Positions 7,697-16,470 of a DNA stretch of 64,000 nt are shown piece after piece. A program made the position numbers and the translations under genes. Source of the DNA: Niveispirillum lacus (GTDB lineage: Bacteria > Pseudomonadota > Alphaproteobacteria > Azospirillales > Azospirillaceae); assembly GCF_002251795.1 (NCBI RefSeq), contig NZ_NOXU01000022.1:62001-126000 (forward strand), written 5' to 3'. The notes below the pieces were generated by a model, which did not search any database, had not been told where the DNA came from, and was given only the letters and a program-made list of their open reading frames with translations. Each line of letters begins with the position of its first letter. Within the stretch, counting starts at the first letter, position 1.

Positions 7697-9001
7697 ATGA
7701 CACCGCACGAGCTGCTCGCCGTCATTGACAAGCATGAACGCTGGCTGAAGCGGCTGACGGGTGGTGCCCGCGCCATGATGGCCCTGGCTGACCTGCAAGG
7801 TCACAATTTCTCCGGCGCCAATCTGCAGAATTCCAAACTGTCGGGTGCCAACCTGTCGGATTGTGATTTTACCGGTGCAAACCTGACGGCAGCGGACCTG
7901 TTCGCGGCGCGGCTGACGCGGGCCATTCTGGTCAATGCCAACCTGACCAACGCCGACATGCGGGGGGCACATCTGCGCGGGGCCAGGTTGAAATGCGCCA
8001 TCCTGCGGGGAGCGGATCTGCGTGGTGGGGCGCTGCTGGACCGGCGGGCGCCCAGCAATGTGAAGATGGAACCATCCGACCTGCGTGGCGCCGACATGGA
8101 TGATGCCACCCTGTCCAACGCCAATCTGGCCGGGGCCGATCTGTCGGAATGCTCACTGGTCGGGGCGGATTGTTCTGGCGCACAGATGGCCGGATGCAAC
8201 ATGGCCCGGTCTGTGATGAAAAGTGCGAATTTCGCCGGCTGTGATATGCGCGGCGTCAATCTGCACAGCGCCAATTTGATGGGCGCCAAGCTACGCGATA
8301 CCAACCTGGCGGGGGCCGTGCTGGCCGGGGCCAATCTGCGCAATGCCGACCTGCAAGGGGCCAACCTGGAAGGGGTGGACCTGTCCAATGTTGACATGCT
8401 GGGGGCCAATTTCAGCCGGTCGGCGGAAACCTTCTCCGCCTCCATCCAGCGTATCCTGTCGCAACATCAGGCCTGGATCACCAGCAATGGCGACAAGGGC
8501 GAGCGCGCAGACCTGGAAGGCCAGGACCTGTCGCATATCGACCTGATTGGCGCCAATCTGGGCGGCGCCAATCTGAAGGGTGTCAATTTCTCTGGTGCCA
8601 AGCTGCGCGATTGCCTGTTCGTGATGGCTGACCTGTCGGGCGCTGCGCTGAATTTCGCTGACCTGACCGGGGCAACACTGGATGGGGCCAACCTGCGGGG
8701 CAGCAACTTGTCCGGTGCTAAATTGGACAATGCCAAGATTGGGTCGGTCGAGATCAAGGGACCGAATGGTCGTGGCACGGGCCGTAAATGGCCTGCCAAC
8801 CTGTCCAACACCATCATGGTTCAGGCCAGCCTGACCCGCGCCGCCATGCGCGGTGTCAACCTGGCGGGTGCCGACTTGCGCGCGGCCGACCTGACAGGGG
8901 CCAACCTGCTGGAAGCCAATATCAGGGGCGCCAATCTGACCGACGCGGTTACCATCGGCGCCACCTTGCCAGCCCCGGACGAGGATGATGATTTCGCGTG
9001 A
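7697..9001 (+). CDS. pentapeptide repeat protein with two homologous halves
   Basis: 434 residues, mostly A(D/N)LXX pentapeptide repeats that fold as a right-handed beta-helix. Each half opens with a short helical cap of the form I-x(3)-H-x(2)-W followed by a G-x-R-A-(D)-L-x-G turn: IDKHERWLKRLTGGARA near residue 10, and ILSQHQAWITSNGDKGERA near 252. The protein therefore looks like a duplicated cap-plus-helix unit. No signal peptide. Some family members mimic DNA and bind gyrase, but nothing here shows the target. It is divergent from phoU and convergent with a kinase gene. Confidence 0.88.
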   Translation: MTPHELLAVIDKHERWLKRLTGGARAMMALADLQGHNFSGANLQNSKLSGANLSDCDFTGANLTAADLFAARLTRAILVNANLTNADMRGAHLRGARLKCAILRGADLRGGALLDRRAPSNVKMEPSDLRGADMDDATLSNANLAGADLSECSLVGADCSGAQMAGCNMARSVMKSANFAGCDMRGVNLHSANLMGAKLRDTNLAGAVLAGANLRNADLQGANLEGVDLSNVDMLGANFSRSAETFSASIQRILSQHQAWITSNGDKGERADLEGQDLSHIDLIGANLGGANLKGVNFSGAKLRDCLFVMADLSGAALNFADLTGATLDGANLRGSNLSGAKLDNAKIGSVEIKGPNGRGTGRKWPANLSNTIMVQASLTRAAMRGVNLAGADLRAADLTGANLLEANIRGANLTDAVTIGATLPAPDEDDDFA

Positions 9002-9025
9002 GGATGCAAGGCGCGGCCGCGCGTG

Positions 9026-9583
9026 TTAGGACACCCGTTCGCGTATCAGTTCGGCGACAATCATCACCGGCTGCCGACCAGTCAGGGTCATCAACCTTTC
9101 CGGGGCTACGAAACGCCGGCACAGGCCTTCCACCACGGTCTGGAAGTGTAGCTGCATCCAGGGATTGGCGGACCGGATGCCGTCGGAGAGAATAGGGTGT
9201 TCGCCCCAGGGCATCAGCACCACCAGATCGTAATCAGCCATGGCGCAGACGGCGCGGTCCAGCAGTGCCTCCGTTGCAGGAATATCATCCACACCAAAGC
9301 CGTTGATCAGCCAGAAGGCAGCCATGTCCAGCGGCGTGCGGTCAGTGATCAACCCATCCCTGTCACGGGCCAGATCAAGGGCCAGATCATCAGCATCGTT
9401 GGTCAGCATAAGGCGGTGTCCGTCACGCGACAGGCTGTGCGGGTCGAAACCAGCGGCCAGCCTTTCGCGCATCCGTTCTGAGCGGACTGGAAGGTTCAGC
9501 ATGGTGGAGAGTGCGGTCGCCAGACGGGTCTTGCCCGTGCCGGCACTGCCTGTGATCCCAATCCGTGGCCGCCGTTGCATCAT
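9026..9583 (-). CDS. P-loop nucleotide kinase-like ATPase (AAA_28/NadR-like)
   Basis: 185 residues with Walker A GITGSAGTGKTRLA (about 9-22), an LITDRTPLDMAAFW stretch typical of nucleoside or NMN kinase-like P-loop proteins, and a Walker-B-like YDLVVLMPWG. The chosen start is the first ATG of ATGATG at 9583, with GGGGAGAG six bases upstream; the open frame continues to 9625. It is divergent from a periplasmic binding protein gene. The substrate is unknown, so NadR-type kinase is a family resemblance only. Confidence 0.7.
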   Translation of the reverse strand: MMQRRPRIGITGSAGTGKTRLATALSTMLNLPVRSERMRERLAAGFDPHSLSRDGHRLMLTNDADDLALDLARDRDGLITDRTPLDMAAFWLINGFGVDDIPATEALLDRAVCAMADYDLVVLMPWGEHPILSDGIRSANPWMQLHFQTVVEGLCRRFVAPERLMTLTGRQPVMIVAELIRERVS

Positions 9584-9684
9584 CGACGTCTCTCCCCGCC
9601 CTTGCCCGTTCCGTCGCGACTGCACTATGCCCTATAAAGTCGCGCGCGCCGGTTGATCGGCGATCTGGGTCCAAGGATAGCATC

Positions 9685-10584
9685 GTGCCAACCAAGCCCG
9701 CCGCCAATCCCCGCCAAAGGTGGGGGGCCGCCAGCTTTTTCGTCTTCGGTCTGATCTGTGTCGCCAGCATGGCGATGCTGATGCCGATTGCGGCGAAAGC
9801 GGGGCCGGTGCGGGTCGTGTCGTTGAACCTCTGTACTGACCAACTGGCCCTGGCCCTGTTGCCGCGGGAGCGCATCGCCGCCTTGTCCTTCCTGGCTGCT
9901 GATCCCGGTCTATCGGCACTGGCAGCGCGGGTGGGGGATGTGCCGCTGGTACAGGGTATGGCAGAGGAGGTGCTGCCGCTGGCGCCTGATCTGGTGCTGG
10001 CCGGAACCTTCACCACCCGCCCTACGATCGCGCTGCTGCGCGCGCGGGGCGTGCCGGTGCTGGAGGTCGGGCTTGTCCAGGATTTTGAGGGAATCCGCGC
10101 CCAGATCCGACAGGTCGCTGCCGCTCTGGAGGTACCGGGGCGGGGCGAGGACATCATTGCCGAGATGGATGCCACGTTGGCTTCGGCACTGGCCCCGGCG
10201 GGAAAGGCCGGCCGCCTGCGCGTCCTGTCGCTGGCGCCCGGTGCCTTTACCGCCGGGACCGGTACCCTGACGGATGCGGTGATGCGAGCGGCAGGGCTGG
10301 TCAATTATGCCGGCGAAAAGGGTCTTTCCGGCTACGGCTATCTGCCGGTGGAGATGGTCGCGGGCGATCCGCCGGATCTGCTGATTGCCAATACCAGTGA
10401 AGGTGGGCATCCATCGCTGAACGGGCAAATGCTGGCCCATCCGGCATTGAGTCGGGCGGTGCCGAGCCAGGCACGGCCCAGCGTGCCGGGCAAGCTGTGG
10501 ACCTGTGGTGGACCGTTTACGGCGGAAGCGGTGGCCCTGTTGGCGCAGGCCCGTGACCGGCTGTTGGCAGCAAGGGGGAATTGA
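9685..10584 (+). CDS. ABC transporter periplasmic binding protein (cobalamin/Fe-siderophore type)
   Basis: 299 residues of the PF01497 type (BtuF/FepB class), which deliver B12 or ferric siderophores to an inner-membrane importer. A signal peptide spans about 34 residues (hydrophobic FFVFGLICVASMAMLMPIA ending AKA). The mature part starts VRVVSLNLCTDQLALALLP and keeps PDLVLAGTF and GYGYLPVEMVAGDPPDLLI. GTG at 9685 is preferred over the longer ATG start at 9565 because AAGGAT lies just upstream and it gives a clean signal peptide. The stop overlaps the permease start (TGATG). Confidence 0.85.
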   Translation: MPTKPAANPRQRWGAASFFVFGLICVASMAMLMPIAAKAGPVRVVSLNLCTDQLALALLPRERIAALSFLAADPGLSALAARVGDVPLVQGMAEEVLPLAPDLVLAGTFTTRPTIALLRARGVPVLEVGLVQDFEGIRAQIRQVAAALEVPGRGEDIIAEMDATLASALAPAGKAGRLRVLSLAPGAFTAGTGTLTDAVMRAAGLVNYAGEKGLSGYGYLPVEMVAGDPPDLLIANTSEGGHPSLNGQMLAHPALSRAVPSQARPSVPGKLWTCGGPFTAEAVALLAQARDRLLAARGN

Positions 10585-11570
10585 TGCGGCGCACGGTACC
10601 CTGGCTTCTGGGGCTGGTCCTGATCCTGTTCTTTGTCACCTCCCTGGCCGTAGGTCCCGCTGCGGTGTCGCTGCCATTGGCTGTCAGGGAATGGTGGACC
10701 GGCGGCGACGGGACGGCCGGCGTGATCTTTGCCCAGATCCGGCTGCCGCGTGCCCTGTTAGGTCTCGGTATCGGGGCCGTGCTCGGCCTTTCGGGAGCGG
10801 CCTTGCAGGGATTGCTGCGCAACCCGTTGGCAGAGCCTGGCGTCATCGGTGTTTCTGCCAGTGCCGGCCTTGGGGCGGTCATCGCATTTTACTCCGGGGC
10901 CAGCCTCGTGTTCCCGCTGGCCCTGCCCATCGGCGGCATGGCGGGGGCGCTGATCGCCGTCACGCTGCTTTACCTGCTGGCCGGGCGGCAGGCATCGGTT
11001 CTGACCCTGATCCTGGCCGGGGTGGCGATCAGCAGCCTCGCCGGGGCTCTGACTTCCTTGACATTGTCGTTGTCGCCCAATCCGTTCGCCTTAACGGAAA
11101 TCGTGTTCTGGATGCTGGGGTCGCTGGCCGACCGGTCGATGAACCATGTTGGCGTGGCGGCTCCCTTCATGGCGGTGGGGGCCTTGCTGCTGCTTCTGTC
11201 GGGGCGCGGTCTGGATGCGCTGTCACTGGGCGAGGGGACGGCACAGTCCATGGGGTTCAGCCCGCGCCGCACCGGCACCCTGGTCATTCTGGGGACCGCC
11301 CTGTCGGTGGGGGCGGCGGTGTCAGTCGCGGGCGCCATTGGTTTCATCGGTCTTATCGTCCCGCATCTGCTGCGCCCGCTGGCCGGGGCCCAGCCGTCCC
11401 GCCTGTTACCCCTGTCGGCGCTGGGCGGGGCGGCCTTGTTACTGGCGGCCGATACGGCCCTGCGCCTGGGCGGTCCGGGACCGGAGTTGAAGCTGGGGGT
11501 GGTGACGGCCTTACTGGGCGCGCCGTTTTTCCTGGCCCTGGTGCTGAGGACGCGCACAAGGGTCATGTGA
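10584..11570 (+). CDS. FecCD/BtuC family ABC transporter permease
   Basis: 328 residues, about ten membrane segments; inner-membrane channel for cobalamin or ferric siderophore import. Family motifs: RLPRALLGLGIGAVLGLSG, LRNPLAEPGVIGVSASAGLG, ALSLGEGTAQSMG and AGAIGFIGLIVPHLLRP (the coupling-loop region). ATG at 10584 shares a base with the upstream stop. The matching ATP-binding subunit is missing downstream, where aguB follows after 55 bp, so the ATPase must be encoded elsewhere or be lost. Confidence 0.92.
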   Translation: MRRTVPWLLGLVLILFFVTSLAVGPAAVSLPLAVREWWTGGDGTAGVIFAQIRLPRALLGLGIGAVLGLSGAALQGLLRNPLAEPGVIGVSASAGLGAVIAFYSGASLVFPLALPIGGMAGALIAVTLLYLLAGRQASVLTLILAGVAISSLAGALTSLTLSLSPNPFALTEIVFWMLGSLADRSMNHVGVAAPFMAVGALLLLLSGRGLDALSLGEGTAQSMGFSPRRTGTLVILGTALSVGAAVSVAGAIGFIGLIVPHLLRPLAGAQPSRLLPLSALGGAALLLAADTALRLGGPGPELKLGVVTALLGAPFFLALVLRTRTRVM

Positions 11571-11625
11571 CCGGCGGCTGAAACTTGGCTATGCTGCCAC
11601 GCAAACGCACAGAAGGATGGAAAAG

Positions 11626-12504
11626 ATGCGCAAGGTGACTGTTGCCGCCACGCAATTTGCGTGCAGTTGGGACCGTGAGGCCAATATTGCCAAGGCTGAG
11701 GCGTTGATCCGCCGGGCTCATGGTCAGGGTGCGCAGATCATCCTGATCCAGGAACTGTTTGAAGCGCCCTATTTCTGCCAGGACCAGAAGCCGGAATATT
11801 TTGAGCTGGCATCACCGGTGGAGAATAACCGGCTGATCCAGCATTTCCAGGCGCTGGCCCGTGAATTGTCGGTCGTGCTGCCGCTGTCTTTTTTCGAAAA
11901 AGCCAATACGGCGCATTATAATTCCCTGGTCACCATTGATGCGGATGGATCGGTCCTGGGCCTTTATCGGAAAAGCCATATTCCAGACGGACCGGGTTAT
12001 CAGGAGAAATTCTATTTCAGTCCGGGCGACACCGGGTTCCAGACCTATCAGACCCGTTATGCCCGCATCGGCACCGCCATCTGCTGGGACCAGTGGTTTC
12101 CGGAAGCAGCGCGTGTCATGGCGCTGCAGGGGGCGGAACTGCTGTTCTATCCAACGGCCATCGGGTCGGAACCGCAGGACGACACGCTGGACAGCCGCGA
12201 CCACTGGCAGCGTGTCATGCAGGGGCATAGCGGCGCCAACCTGATGCCCGTGATTGCCAGCAACCGCATCGGCAAGGAGACGCTCGAGACGGGCAGCATC
12301 ACCTTCTATGGATCCAGTTTCATCACTGATGCCAAGGGGGCGAAGCTGGTCGAGGCCGATCGCGTGTCTGAGACTGTGCTGGTCCAGGAATTCGATCTGG
12401 AGGCCATCGCCCGTATCCGGGCCGGATGGGGTGTATTCCGCGACCGGAGACCGAGCCTGTATGGTCCGATCCTGACACTGGATGGCAGCCGGCGCCACGG
12501 TTGA
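11626..12504 (+). CDS. aguB: N-carbamoylputrescine amidase
   Basis: 292 residues, nitrilase superfamily. Hydrolyses N-carbamoylputrescine to putrescine, CO2 and ammonia in the agmatine route. Catalytic triad by family pattern: Glu43 (LIQELFEAPYF), Lys116 (YRKSHIPDGPGY) and Cys153 (TAICWDQWFPEAAR). The second ATG is chosen as start because AGAAGG directly abuts the first and is well spaced for the second, giving the typical MRKVTVAATQ. The agmatine deiminase gene aguA, its usual partner, is not in the window. Confidence 0.95.
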   Translation: MRKVTVAATQFACSWDREANIAKAEALIRRAHGQGAQIILIQELFEAPYFCQDQKPEYFELASPVENNRLIQHFQALARELSVVLPLSFFEKANTAHYNSLVTIDADGSVLGLYRKSHIPDGPGYQEKFYFSPGDTGFQTYQTRYARIGTAICWDQWFPEAARVMALQGAELLFYPTAIGSEPQDDTLDSRDHWQRVMQGHSGANLMPVIASNRIGKETLETGSITFYGSSFITDAKGAKLVEADRVSETVLVQEFDLEAIARIRAGWGVFRDRRPSLYGPILTLDGSRRHG

Positions 12505-12530
12505 AGCTGTTTTCAAAAACCTAATACAAG

Positions 12531-12562
12531 TGTAAATTACAAGTCCTACAGCTTTTAGGACT
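12531..12562 (+). promoter_or_regulatory. palindrome and RBS-masking hairpin before the polysaccharide export gene
   Basis: An 11-bp palindrome TGTAA-A-TTACA (12531-12541) is followed by an inverted repeat AGTCCT (12542-12547) and AGGACT (12557-12562). The second arm contains the AGGA Shine-Dalgarno sequence of the gene starting at 12564, so the hairpin would hide the ribosome site. ACAAGT occurs twice, 12 bp apart (12526 and 12538). This suggests control of the operon at both DNA and RNA level; no regulator is identified. Confidence 0.4.
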
Positions 12563-12563
12563 C

Positions 12564-15500
12564 ATGATTTACATTGCCCGCCTCCTTGCGCTGCTGTTGG
12601 TCCTTTTCCTCCCGCGTGCGGCGATAGCCGATCCGCCGGGGGCGCCCCTAGGGCGTGTCGAGAGAATGTTCAGCGACCGGGCCGGGCAGGAACTGCGCCT
12701 GTTCGGCCGCGATCTTTTCGATGGCGCGGGCGTGGCGGAGGGGCCGGCGCTGGGCGCGGTCGGCGATGATTACCGGCTGGGGCCGGGGGATGAACTGTCG
12801 CTGCTGCTGCGCGGACAGGCGGCGCGCACAAGCCGGCACCGGATCGGCGCCGACGGGTTGCTGCTGATCGATGATCTGCGCCCCATTCAGGCGGCCGGCC
12901 GGCCTTTGGGCGAGGTGCGGGCCGAACTGGAGGCGGCGGTAGCTGCCAGCCATGTGCAGACCCAAGCCTTTCTCTCGCTCCTGTCCATGCGGCGGGTCGG
13001 GGTTCTGGTTCTGGGCCAGGTGGCACGGCCGGGCCGTGTGTCGCTGCCAGCGTTTGCCACGCCACTGGATGCCCTGATTGCGGCGGGTGGGGTGCTGCCG
13101 GATGGTTCGCTCCGCAGCATCCGGCTTGTCAGGCCGGGGGGTGAGGGGGCCGGGCTCGATCTGTATGATCTGCTGACCCGGGGCGAGGGGGCAGCGGCCG
13201 ACCTCTTGTCGGATGGAGTGCGGCTGATCGTGCCGCCGCTGGGGCCGACCGTGGCAGTGGCGGGATCGGTGAAACGGCCCGGCATCTATGAGTTGCCGCC
13301 AGGCCCGGTGTCGGGTACGGGACCAGACGATACAGCCGATCTTCTGACCTTGGCCGGTGGGGCGCTGCGGCCGGGGCGGGACCGGTCCAGTCTTTTACGC
13401 CTGTCGCCCGAAGGGCTGGAAAAGCCGCTGCCGGTCAGTGCCGGATCGCCGGTTACCCTGCGCGATGGCGACCTGCTGATCCATGCGCCTGATGGTGGGG
13501 CGCGGGTGGGCAGTGTCAGCCTGTGGGGAGCCGTGGCTGAACCGGGAGGGCGGGTCCTGGCCGAAGGGATGCGGCTGGCCGATCTGGTGGATCGCGATAT
13601 GTTGTTGCCGGACGCCTGGCTTCCCATGGCTGTGCTGTTGCGTCGGACGGCGGCAGGCGGGGCGCCGCAGATGCGGGCGCTGGATCTGTCGGCGCTGCTG
13701 GCAGGGCGAGAGGCGGAACCGGCGCGCGACGGTGACCGGTTGGTGGTTCTGTCGGCGGCCGATATCGGGTTCCTGCGCAGCCGTTCGGTGCTGGCCCTGC
13801 TTTCGCAACAACCACCCGATCCACTGCATTTGGCGGAATGTGCCGGGTTGGCATCGCTGGCAGCAGCCCTGTCGGCTGATCCTGACGGTGTGCTGGCCGC
13901 CGGACCCTTGGCGCGGGCATCCAGTGGGGTGGAAGGGCCGCCGCTGCCCTGTCCACCGCTGTTCCAGGGGGTGGACGGCGATCTGCTGCCGTTCTTGCTG
14001 CACCAATCGGTGTTCATGCGGCGCGGTGTGCTGCGGCCCGGTCCTTATCCGCTGGCTGGACCCATGGCCCTGTCGGCCTTGGCGCCAATGGCCGGCGGCA
14101 ATTTTGCGGGCAAGGGCAATGTCGCGCCCGGGCAGGTCGCGGATGCCGTGGGCGATGGGGTTCTGCTGTCGGGTCCGGTGCGGCAGCCCGGTCTGCGTTC
14201 CGTGGGGGAAGAAGGGTTGAGCCTGCGCGCCCTGCTGTCGGGTGCGGGGGCCCCGCTGCCCGATGCCTATGGGTTGGCGGGACTGCTGGAACGGGCCGAT
14301 TCCGCCGCGTCTGGCCGCCGGCCCAGTCTGTTTGCCCCGGCAGAGGTGGTGGAGGGTCGGTTCGACCTGCGCCTGCGCGATGGGGATCGGGTCACTCTGT
14401 TCCGGCATGACGAAGTCATGGCCGTTGAGGGGGATAAACTGGACCCGGTGGACCCGTTGGACCCCGCGCTGCGGGCTCTGCTGTCGGAGCGGATGGTGGC
14501 CCTGCGCGGCGGGGTGGTGCGTCCGGGGGAATATCCGGTGGCAGGGCCGTTACCCCTGCCGCTGCTGCTGCGCGCGGCGGGCGGGGTGAAGCCCGAGGGT
14601 GACCCCTCGCGCCTGGAACTGCTTCCCCCACCGCCAGGACCGCGCGGGGAGGGCGACGGCGATTCTCGTGCTGTGGTCCCGCGGGAGATTACGGGCGGAG
14701 TGGCGGCTGTGGATATGATCCCGCCAGGTGCTGCCTTGCGGGTGGCCCTGCGCCAGCGGCCGCAGGAACGCCGTGGCGTGTTGCTGGCCGGCGAGGTGGC
14801 AGAGCCCGGCATCTATGACATTGCGCCGGGAGAAACCCTGTCCATGCTGCTGCGCCGGGCCGGTGGACTGACGGGGGAAGCGTACCCGGCTGGGGTGATC
14901 TTCACCCGGGAAAGCGCTCGTCTGGCCGAGGAGGAGGGGTTGCGCCGCAATGCCCGCGAACTGGACCGGCAATTATCGCAGATGCTGGGTGGCAAGAACC
15001 CGCCAGACCCGGCGCGGGTGGAACTGGTCCGGGCTTTGGCCGCCGACCTGCGCGGCGCGACCGCGCTCGGCCGCATTACAGTGGAGGCCAACCCCGAGGT
15101 GCTGGGCGAGCGGCCAGAACTGGATATCCCGTTGCAGCCGGGGGACCGGGTACATATCCCCAAGCGCCCCCTGACCGTTACCGTGTCAGGTGAGGTGCTG
15201 GCCCCGGCATCGCTGCTGTTCGATCCTGAGAAAGAGACGATGGATTACCTGCGCGAGGCAGGTGGCCTGACCCGCTTTGCCGATGATGACCGTATCTTTG
15301 TCATCCAGCCCAATGGCGCGGCGCAACCCCTGGAGAGCGGATGGTTGGACCATGACGTGGCCGCAGTGCTGCCCGGTTCCATGATTGTGGTGCCGCGCGA
15401 TGCGGAACCGTTTGAATGGCTGCCCCTGACCCAGAGCATCACCACGATCCTCAGCCAGATCGCCTTCAGCGCCGCCGCCATCGCGGCCATATCGGAGTAA
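12564..15500 (+). CDS. multi-SLBB polysaccharide export protein (Wza-like)
   Basis: 978 residues, more than twice the length of E. coli Wza. N-terminal signal peptide (MIYIARLLALLLVLFLPRAAIA). A Poly_export domain (about 65-150, GDDYRLGPGDELSLLLRG) is followed by about six SLBB-like units, each with a G-x-V-x-x-P-G-x-Y/L core: near 150 (GQVARPGRVSL), 232 (GSVKRPGIYEL), 320, 490, 650 and 750 (GEVAEPGIYDI), and a last one at 870 (SGEVLAPASLLF). The C-terminus (ITTILSQIAFSAAAIAAI) resembles the outer-membrane helix of Wza. Probably an outer-membrane or periplasmic conduit for exopolysaccharide. A glycosyltransferase follows after 3 bp. Confidence 0.88.
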   Translation: MIYIARLLALLLVLFLPRAAIADPPGAPLGRVERMFSDRAGQELRLFGRDLFDGAGVAEGPALGAVGDDYRLGPGDELSLLLRGQAARTSRHRIGADGLLLIDDLRPIQAAGRPLGEVRAELEAAVAASHVQTQAFLSLLSMRRVGVLVLGQVARPGRVSLPAFATPLDALIAAGGVLPDGSLRSIRLVRPGGEGAGLDLYDLLTRGEGAAADLLSDGVRLIVPPLGPTVAVAGSVKRPGIYELPPGPVSGTGPDDTADLLTLAGGALRPGRDRSSLLRLSPEGLEKPLPVSAGSPVTLRDGDLLIHAPDGGARVGSVSLWGAVAEPGGRVLAEGMRLADLVDRDMLLPDAWLPMAVLLRRTAAGGAPQMRALDLSALLAGREAEPARDGDRLVVLSAADIGFLRSRSVLALLSQQPPDPLHLAECAGLASLAAALSADPDGVLAAGPLARASSGVEGPPLPCPPLFQGVDGDLLPFLLHQSVFMRRGVLRPGPYPLAGPMALSALAPMAGGNFAGKGNVAPGQVADAVGDGVLLSGPVRQPGLRSVGEEGLSLRALLSGAGAPLPDAYGLAGLLERADSAASGRRPSLFAPAEVVEGRFDLRLRDGDRVTLFRHDEVMAVEGDKLDPVDPLDPALRALLSERMVALRGGVVRPGEYPVAGPLPLPLLLRAAGGVKPEGDPSRLELLPPPPGPRGEGDGDSRAVVPREITGGVAAVDMIPPGAALRVALRQRPQERRGVLLAGEVAEPGIYDIAPGETLSMLLRRAGGLTGEAYPAGVIFTRESARLAEEEGLRRNARELDRQLSQMLGGKNPPDPARVELVRALAADLRGATALGRITVEANPEVLGERPELDIPLQPGDRVHIPKRPLTVTVSGEVLAPASLLFDPEKETMDYLREAGGLTRFADDDRIFVIQPNGAAQPLESGWLDHDVAAVLPGSMIVVPRDAEPFEWLPLTQSITTILSQIAFSAAAIAAISE

Positions 15501-15503
15501 ACC

Positions 15504-16262
15504 GTGCAGGCGCGAACCCTGACCATCATCACCGTGGTGCGTGATGATCCCGCCGGGCTGGTTGCAACCCGCGATAGTCTGGCGGTCCAGTCCTGGCAGG
15601 ATTTTGAATGGCTGGTGGCCGACGGTGGGTCTGAGGCATCCACGCTGTCCGCCCTGTCGCCACCGGGACCTGTGCCCGACTGGCTGAGCAGCATGCCTGA
15701 TGGCGGGCCCTTTGCCGGGATGGACCGGGCTCTGGTCAGGGCCAGCGGGCAGTATGTGTTGTTCTTGAATGCTGGCGATTGTCTGGCGGATGGCGACGTC
15801 CTTTCCGACTTGATGCCGGTGCTGTCCGAGGCGCCAGACCTGCTTTATGGCGACAGTCTGGAAGACCCTGGAGACGGGCATATGCGGCGAAAGCGGGCGC
15901 GGCATTGGCGCTGGGCCTTTTATGGGATGCCAGCCCATCACTGTGCCTTGTTCTACCGTCGGGGACTGCTGTCGGGGTTGCGCTTGGATCAGGGGTACCG
16001 GATCGCCGGGGACTATGCCTTCACCCTGGACGTTCTGTCCCGTGCCAGCCGGATCGTGCAAGTTAACCGCGTCGTGGCGCGCTTTGCTCCCGGCGGCCTG
16101 TCGCGGCGTCTGGCAGCGTTGGGCCGCCGCGAGCAGTATCAGGTTCGTCGCCGGCTTCTGCGTATGTCCGCCCCTAAGGCAGGGGTGATCATGTTGCTAC
16201 AAATTGTCGCAGGTGTGGCTCGAAACTTATGCCCAAGTGGGTATGCCTTTTGGCGATTTTAA
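15504..16262 (+). CDS. glycosyltransferase family 2
   Basis: 252 residues. GT-A fold: TIITVVRDDPAGLVATRDSLAVQSWQDFEWLVADGGS, then FAGMDRALVRASGQYVLFLNAGDCL (nucleotide-sugar/metal site) and a YRIAGDYAFTLDVLSRA acceptor region, as in WcaE-type colanic-acid transferases. GTG start with GGAG six bases upstream; cytoplasmic face of the inner membrane. It follows the export gene with a 3-bp gap, so it is in the same operon. The sugar is unknown. Confidence 0.88.
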   Translation: MQARTLTIITVVRDDPAGLVATRDSLAVQSWQDFEWLVADGGSEASTLSALSPPGPVPDWLSSMPDGGPFAGMDRALVRASGQYVLFLNAGDCLADGDVLSDLMPVLSEAPDLLYGDSLEDPGDGHMRRKRARHWRWAFYGMPAHHCALFYRRGLLSGLRLDQGYRIAGDYAFTLDVLSRASRIVQVNRVVARFAPGGLSRRLAALGRREQYQVRRRLLRMSAPKAGVIMLLQIVAGVARNLCPSGYAFWRF

Positions 16263-16470
16263 TCCGCATTTGCATCGGGATTAATCCCCCAAATTCTGTT
16301 AACATGCCATTTACATAACAAAATCAAGCACTAAGCGTTTCCATAACGAACACGGGCATTAACCTTTCCAGAACGGAAATGGTCGCAGCCCGCTACAACC
16401 ATCCGTATTGGAGGCGCTGTCATGCTTCTCTATATGTAGTGGCAATAACCGGTGCTTAAGGAGTCCAGTA
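16263..16470 (+). promoter_or_regulatory. AT-rich control region with repeated TTTCC-type sites before the XRE gene
   Basis: 208 bp, clearly richer in A+T than its surroundings. Two related motifs lie 27 bp apart: TTTCCATAACGAA (16338-16350) and TTTCCAGAACGGAAA (16365-16379), the second a near-perfect palindrome (TTTCC-N5-GGAAA). They are good candidates for an operator, possibly of the XRE protein encoded next. AAGGAG at 16458-16463 is the ribosome site of that gene. Confidence 0.45.

Noticed and set aside
9584-9684. Cobalamin riboswitch before the BtuF-like gene
   Set aside because: Only about 100 bp separate the divergent genes, too short for the roughly 200-nt element, and no B12-box-like sequence was seen.
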